Positions 58,344-64,000 of a stretch of 64,000 nt of DNA are shown in pieces (the stretch's first letter is position 1; each line of letters opens with the position of its first letter). The stretch covers positions 19,194,784 through 19,258,783 of the forward strand of contig OZ025268.1 of assembly GCA_964019165.1 (NCBI GenBank), read 5' to 3'. The notes beneath the pieces were generated by a model. That model was given only the letters and a program-made list of their open reading frames with translations, did no database searches and had not been told where the DNA came from. This DNA comes from Mastigias papua (lineage: Eukaryota > Cnidaria > Scyphozoa > Rhizostomeae > Mastigiidae). A program made the position numbers and the translations under genes.

Positions 58344-60091
58344 TTTTAGTTCTTGGTGTACTAGAATAGGGAACTACAGGGTGACAAAAAGCCATGCAAA
58401 AGACAATGATTTGACACAGCAATGAATTATACCTTGCCAGAAATTTCCCTCCTCCTTCAATTTCTACTAGCATTTGGATTAATTTCAAAATTAATCATGG
58501 AGAAAACCAGTGGGCATTTCCCCCAGCCACTCATGACGTCGCCTCTGTTCCCACTACTCGCAGAGTATGCAGAAGTATTCTTAGTAGTAGATGTGGCCCG
58601 GTCAAAGTTATATTTCAAGCAAAGTGTATCCAGCATTTGACTATGAATCATGAACTAGAAATCTAGCAGGGTCTATCTTATTTAATAACACTGCTAGCTA
58701 TCTATTTTCTCTTCATGGACTTAACCAGACAACATAGGCCACACGTGCATTGCATGAAATTCATATATATTTTCGTTTTATTTCATGCAGATTGCTAAAG
58801 AAGGCAGCAAAAAGTAAAATCATGTTTATATCAAAATCGCTTGAGCCTCTGTCGTACGTTTGGGTGGACAACCATAACAGAAGAGATGATGTGGTTGTAC
58901 TTAAATTCCTATTAGAGCATTAATGGTAGCAAGCCCTGACAGAATCTCTGCAACCTGAGACTTTTCAGTCTCCGCATCCAGTAAGTCCACCTAGCAACAG
59001 AATGATGGAAATCTTTTGTGTACTTACCAACCCTAGCTAGAATTCTATCTGCCATACCAAATGCTCAAAGGCATTGCTGTTGAATATTTTGTAATTTGTA
59101 AACATATAGAGCAGCTGTTGTAGTGTTCCAAGGAGGAACTGGAACTTGAAGTACCTGAGTTGTATTTCGCTACATAGGTCAGTATTCGAGAGCCACTTAC
59201 TGCACCCCGGGCCTATTTTAGTGCGGTTTCTCTCGCACTTTGTGGTCTTGGAAGTGCGGTGTGTGATTTTCGGCTTCGGAAAGTGTGATAAAAGATGATT
59301 CAGACTGCAAATGTTCCCTATCAAAAGTAGGGCACATTTGCTGTACAACGAGAAAGATGCTGAAGCGAAATGCCGTTGCCAGAGGTGGTTTGGTGAAAAT
59401 TAGCTCTATTTAGTGTGCTTGCCTGCCAGGCACGGATTAGCTCTCAAGAAAGGGGCAAGGAATCTCTCTCAGATGCCCCCCTTTTTGCCAAAGTCAATCG
59501 TGCTTCCTTTTTCTAGGGGCCACATGTCTACGTATGTCAAGAGGTGGGTGCAGTGCCTCGGAGTCACCAGACTTCCTTAACAGTATTGAAGCAAATTTCA
59601 TTAGCCCTAGTAGGTTATCCATGTTGCTTTATTACAGCCCTGTTAGGGGAGCTACCGTACGATCGTCCGGTTGCCCGGTGGACTAATACGTGCCTGTCGG
59701 CTGCAGAGGTGCCATGCATTTACAGAAGATTTAAAACGATTTCAAAGATTCCAGTGTTGTGCTTTGTTTTGTTTTGTACCCCACTTATTTGAAGTATTTC
59801 ATCACGAAATGGGCGTGGTCACTATAGGGTTTGAATATGTGGTTTTGGAAATTTTTGAATTATTCTAGCTACTCTACTGCACACATGCTCATGATGATAT
59901 TTGCGCTTCTATTAAGATTCTTTCCATCGTAACAGGGAAAAGCGATTTTGACAAGATACACGCTTTTTTGTAAGGAATCACTCTATAAGGAACCTACATG
60001 TAGAATGCCGAAATATTTAAAGAACTTATACCACTAAGGGAAAATTCCCTAAAGAACTTTTTAATTTGAAAAATTTTTATAGCACCAAACA

Positions 60092-60165
60092 ATCAAGAAT
60101 TAGGAAGCTGGTTCCATTCTTTTGCAGCCAAAACCTGCATAGATTGTTTGCTATGCTTTTTGTCA
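60092..60165 (-). mobile_element. LINE ORF C-terminal fragment
   Basis: The minus strand reads KHSKQSMQVLAAKEWNQLPN and then stops. AAKEWNQLP is the usual C-terminal block of L2/CR1-type LINE ORFs. Confidence 0.7.
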
Positions 60166-60678
60166 AAGTGTTTCAATGTTCATTGATCTTTCGTTACATT
60201 TTTCATTGACTTTCCTACTATACATTCTTAGAACGTGGTAAGGAAAGAGGCATCCCTCAAATTTGGATCTTCTTAGCAAGAAAGTTGTGTTGCCCAGTAT
60301 TTCTAAGTTTTCTATGCTTTTTCGTAATTTAGCTGTCTTTCTCTTAGGACATTTTCAGCAAGACTGCCTGAGTTTGTGTAACACTAGTGTCGCGAAGACG
60401 GACAGGCACATTTTTTTTATAAGAAACCTGGCTCAAGGCATAGTAGTAAAAGTTCCTTAATTTCTGGCCAAAGTTTTATTCTAAACATTTCTTTAAAGTT
60501 TCTTGATTCGCTGATAAAAATAGTGAAAACGAAGACAAAACTTAAAAGCACTGTTCTTTGTAGTACCCGTGGAGGAAAAGCGTGTTTCCGAAACTGTGAA
60601 GGATGGCACAGAAATTTCTAAAGCAACTCTTTCCTTGTAGTTCTAAAAGTTCCTTAGATTTTAGGCTGTCTAGTACTG

Positions 60679-60960
60679 GGTTATGGGCAAGTGGCCAAGT
60701 GGTTAGAGCGCTTGACTGCTGAGCAAAACATCGATGGTTTGAGCCGAACCCTCGGATCATAGTTGGGATGTTCGCCCACTGTCCACCCAGCAGCAATTGG
60801 GTACCCGGTGGCAACACTGGGGAAGTTAAAGGCGGCGAGGAAAGGAACTGGTCACCCTACCTCGCTATGCCGGCAGCTCAGGATAAGTGTCTCTTTAAGG
60901 GGCACTCCCCCAATGTACGGAATCGTACTTGGGACTCACCTTTACTTTTTAGTACTTGGT
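60679..60960 (+). mobile_element. tRNA-derived SINE, family 1 (copy c, best preserved)
   Basis: Head GGGCAAGTGGCCAAGTGGTT with an exact box A (TGGCCAAGTGG) and, about 38 nt on, box B-like GGTTTGAGCC. Body CTGTCCACCCAGCAGCAATT, GGTGGCAACACTGGGGAAGT and GAATCGTACTTGGGAC, shared with 51760-51985 and the minus copy at 19257-19475. Confidence 0.88.
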
Positions 60961-61872
60961 TTCTTACAAGCCAGTTTCTTATAAAAAAAGACGTGTACGC
61001 AAGCATAACATTTGAATACATAGATTAAGTATAAACTTTTACACATTAAAAAATTAAAATGTAAGTATATTAAAAAAAATTGTGTGTAAATATTAGAATT
61101 TCAGTATACTTGTGGCTTTCTTAGGGCTCAAAATTGCTTTATTGAATTGTATTAAATCTTTGAGCGCTATGCTCTGATAAACTGTTGTCTTACGAAAACT
61201 TGTTTATGTGGTGCAATTTCGTTCTTTGCAAGTTTTGTACCAAATCGATCACTATACGTCTTTACATGTAGCCCTCAAATTCCAAACCCTAGCGTCTCGA
61301 AACCATAAATCACCATACTCTATGTTCGTATTTCACTTTTACGTATTCTTGGCAAGAGAAGGCCCATGGACAGAGTTTACTCATATGTGGTTTTTAATCA
61401 TGATGAATGCATGGTGTCGTTTAAGCATCGGATTGCTAACTTTCAAAACGAAGCTTGCAAAGCCTTTAGCCGATTTCTTATATGCAGAATGGGGTGAACG
61501 CGTTTGTTTTTATTGTGAGGAACCTAGCAAAAGGCCTAGTTCTAATGTTTCTTGTTTCTGGACCTCTTTGGGCCACATTTTATAACATTTAGTGCTATAG
61601 AACAATGCAAGTATTCACTTTTGAAACAGGACACTATAGGCACTCCAAATTTCAACGAAAACCCCCCTATGAACCACTTGTTATAAGAATTATGCAACTT
61701 TGGCTTCGTAATTCTCGATTTTGTGTACTGCTGAAAATATTCGAAATCGCGAAATTGCTTGGGGATTTTGTCATAAGTAGTAAACGTTTCCCAAATTTTT
61801 TCGCATTCTACATGTACATGTACACGCATTCTCTTGTATAAGCAAATGCTTTATAATCAAGATAGTACATTA

Positions 61873-62076
61873 GGCCGTTTAATTTTTGCGTCATGTTATT
61901 TTAGCGATTTTGGCGAAAGGGTGTGTTTTCGCTAAATCAAAATTGCGTCAAGATTAATTTTGTCAAACTTTTGTATTAGTCTTAATAAATCTAAGCTGCT
62001 ATTCGCTAAATCAAACTTGCGCTAAATCTGGGCTATTTTTTCCGCTAAATTTAGCTGACGCAAAAATTAAACGGCC
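61873..62076. mobile_element. MITE with perfect 21-bp inverted termini and TA flanks
   Basis: Left GGCCGTTTAATTTTTGCGTC(A) and its exact reverse complement at the right end, with TA on both sides (61871-61872 and 62077-62078). 204 bp, non-coding. Subterminal CGCTAAATCAAA words are repeated in both halves. Perfect termini suggest a recent insertion. Confidence 0.92.
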
Positions 62077-62324
62077 TATGGTAATCAGATTGGCAAAACC
62101 TTGAGGAATTTCCAATACAGGATCGGAGACTGCTAAGGAATGTGGATGTTTCAATTTGAAAAGCTGCACTTTTGTTGCATTGAACATTCACATGTAAAAA
62201 CAGATTCAACAATACTTATTTACAATGGTTCCTTGGCAATAACAAATTAGCGATAGACTTGACAAAATAGTGTTGATTTTAGTTCGTAAAACAGAAACTT
62301 CAATTATTCATTTTTAATCGTCTT

Positions 62325-62400
62325 CGTGCCCCGTAGACGGGGGTTGGAATAGCAAGGGGGGAGGCTGGAATAATCGGAGTGGGTGGAAAATTTCTCTAAG
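62325..62400 (+). repeat. Fragment of the G/C-run MITE family
   Basis: Carries GACGGGGGTTGGAATAGCAA and GGGGGGAGGCTGGAATAATC, like the right part of the element at 25724-26076 read in complement. Only part of one end is present. Confidence 0.45.
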
Positions 62401-63462
62401 TATAATAGCTATGGATGAGTTTTACAACTCACTTCAACTGTAAACAAAATGAAAAGCACGATTTCTCACATTACTTAACATTCGATCGAATTACAGACAC
62501 AAAACTTATAAACAGGGGTCTAGAACAGGGATATCCTCGGTGGATTTATTTCGATAAATGGGGGTACGTTTGTTCGGAAATCAAGAGTACATTTCCTTGT
62601 CTCTAAGTTTACCTTGAACAAATGAAAGTAAACGTGCTAAGGAATTGCTAAGGATTTTGAGAAGTCAAATTTGGTACACCTTTGCTGAACGTGCTTATAA
62701 AATAGGGTACGTGTAATTCGCATATTAGAGTCCAGCATACGACATTCTTTGCTATTGGTCTATGACACGTAGTACAGATGCTGTCGTTTTACGGCTTAAA
62801 GAAGATAGTTATCCAGATATCCTTGATGAAGTGTAGGAGATCGAGGAATTCGGATATTTGCATGTCGGATAATGCTTGGCTATTTAAGATTTAAATCTCG
62901 AATGGATTTCTGGGAAGTAATATCTCGTGATCATTTCCTGTTCACTAGCCTCATTTGTCCCCAGCTTCAAATGGTGACATACACGTTTTTTTTTATAAGA
63001 AAGTGATTTACAAGAAAATGGTACTCGGCTATACATTTGAAAGTTCAATTTTCATCCATGCCCGCCATTCCAATTATTTAATTGGCATAGATTTACTGTG
63101 ATAATGTATGGATTTGGTTTTAATGTTTATATAGCGCCTGTTTTACGGTGTAACATTACAGTGTTACACAACCTTGAATACATTTCGTAAGAAAAAGTTT
63201 CATGCAAGTTTTAGTACTTAAATCATGGGAGAGCTAAGAAAGTTCTGGGCGATTGAAACCTCCTTATAAAAAAACTTGTAGCAGAATACATGGCAGAAGA
63301 GAAGCAACCTACCACCCAATACCCTGTTTACAGTGTATCAGATCACCTGATCCACTACAACAACTGCTGAAAGCATTTGCCTTTATATTGTACCGGCAAA
63401 GCTTTTGATCCGTATAGGTACAACAGTACTCCGGTTTCGTAGCAGGTACTGAAGTGATACTA

Positions 63463-64000
63463 CAGTAGAACTCGCATAATTCGGATCGGTTTTATCCGGA
63501 TTTCGGTGTATTCCGGACAGAATTACTAAGTCCAGTTAATTTCCTATTGAAATATACAAAATTAATTCCCATTATCCGGATTTCCTAGTCCGGATAAATG
63601 CATAAACCGGACTATATGTTTGGGCAATTATGCTATTCTTTTACCGTAGTCCGGATAAATGATCTTAGAAATATGTCAATGAGCACAGGTGTATTCTTCA
63701 CTGTATTACCATATCCTAACTGCATACATTATAACCAATAAGTGACATGAATTCCTGCTTCAAGCAGAGGCCAGCGTGTTGGCAACACTTTAAAGCAATA
63801 CATTTTCATAGTCATTATGGCTTCAAAGCGAAAGCACATATATCGTGCTTACGAAGAGAAATATTGAGTAATTAAATTTTGCAATGAGAATCTGGGAATA
63901 AAAAGAAAAGATATAGCGTTAAAGTTTGGAATAAAACCACAGGCTTTAAGTCATATGATGAAAGTAGAAACGAAGAAAAACAGTTTTCAATGTTGTGGAA
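63463..64000 (+). mobile_element. Tigger/pogo-type DNA transposon, 5' part, runs off the window
   Basis: The terminus TA-CAGTAGAACTCGCATAATTC matches the usual Tigger/pogo start (CAGTAGAACCTCG...). Subterminal repeats of ATCCGGA/TCCGGATAAATG follow up to about 63665. A transposase-like reading frame starts at 63817. The right terminus lies beyond the window. Confidence 0.88.
63817..64000 (+). pseudogene. Tigger/pogo transposase N terminus with early stop
   Basis: ATG at 63817 opens MASKRKHIYRAYEEKY, then TGA at 63865-63867; the same frame continues VIKFCNENLGIKRKDIALKF and GIKPQALSHMMKVE. This is the N-terminal helix-turn-helix (Psq/CENP-B-type) DNA-binding region of pogo-superfamily transposases. 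The in-frame stop suggests a dead copy unless it is a sequencing error. The DDE domain would lie past the window. Confidence 0.82.

Larger units (their letters stand above)
55291..63462. other. Gene-poor repeat-rich region downstream of the Caspr-like gene
   Basis: Holds the Caspr-like 3' UTR (no canonical AATAAA noticed within about 600 nt), two G/C-run MITEs, a LINE relic, a SINE, a perfect-TIR MITE and a 14-bp tandem repeat. Small open frames here (for example 57192-57431, 57881-58129, 61208-61585) match no family I recognise, have no convincing splice context, and are left unannotated. Confidence 0.6.

Noticed and set aside
61208..61585. 125-codon plus-strand open frame
   Set aside because: No recognised domain, no clear gene context, and repeat-rich surroundings.

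Overview
This is a eukaryotic, animal (metazoan) genomic window, AT-rich, with small exons in long repeat-filled introns and GT-AG splicing. No gene is intact as one open reading frame. Joining exons by hand at GT-AG sites, and requiring phase agreement at every junction, gives three protein-coding genes. Their content (RabGAP of the TBC1D5 type, integrin alpha, Caspr/neurexin-IV-like receptor), together with tRNA-derived SINEs, LINE tails, hAT, Tigger/pogo and TA-flanked MITEs, fits an invertebrate metazoan, perhaps an early-branching one. I cannot fix the phylum from sequence alone.

Layout. (1) About 1.0-12.2 kb, minus strand: the 5' 16 coding exons (439 codons) of a TBC1D5 orthologue, including the whole Rab-GAP TBC domain. 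Its C-terminal tail is not found and probably lies left of the window. (2) 12.2-15.7 kb: intergenic sequence with LINE and dispersed-repeat relics. (3) 15.67-40.42 kb, minus strand: a complete 30-exon integrin alpha gene (938 aa) with seven FG-GAP blades, no alpha-I domain, a furin site, one transmembrane helix and a GFFKR tail. (4) 40.4-44.3 kb: a head-to-head intergenic region with a G17 run, a 188-bp tandem duplication and a MITE. (5) 44.33-55.29 kb, plus strand: an 8-exon contactin-associated-protein-like gene (1162 aa): signal peptide, LamG-LamG-EGF-fibrinogen-like-LamG-EGF-LamG, transmembrane helix, and a neurexin/Caspr-type tail with a PDZ ligand. The discoidin domain usual in this family is missing. 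(6) 55.3-63.4 kb: gene-poor repeat-rich DNA. (7) From 63.46 kb to the end: the 5' end of a decayed Tigger/pogo transposon.

Functionally, the two adhesion receptors are divergently arranged surface proteins that link extracellular ligands to the cortical cytoskeleton: integrin alpha by pairing with a beta subunit, the Caspr-like protein by protein-4.1/PDZ-type tail motifs. TBC1D5 is a Rab7 GAP of the retromer/autophagy pathway; retromer recycles many surface receptors, including integrins in other animals, but the linkage here may be chance.

The most unusual feature of the window is its repeat landscape. At least seven TA-flanked MITE-like elements have inverted termini leading into internal runs of G or C separated by AT-rich spacers. 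There are also a 204-bp MITE with perfect 21-bp termini, six tRNA-derived SINE copies of more than one family, several LINE 3'-ORF tails, and an unclassified dispersed repeat of about 0.3 kb in three copies. No CRISPR, operon or bacterial feature is present.
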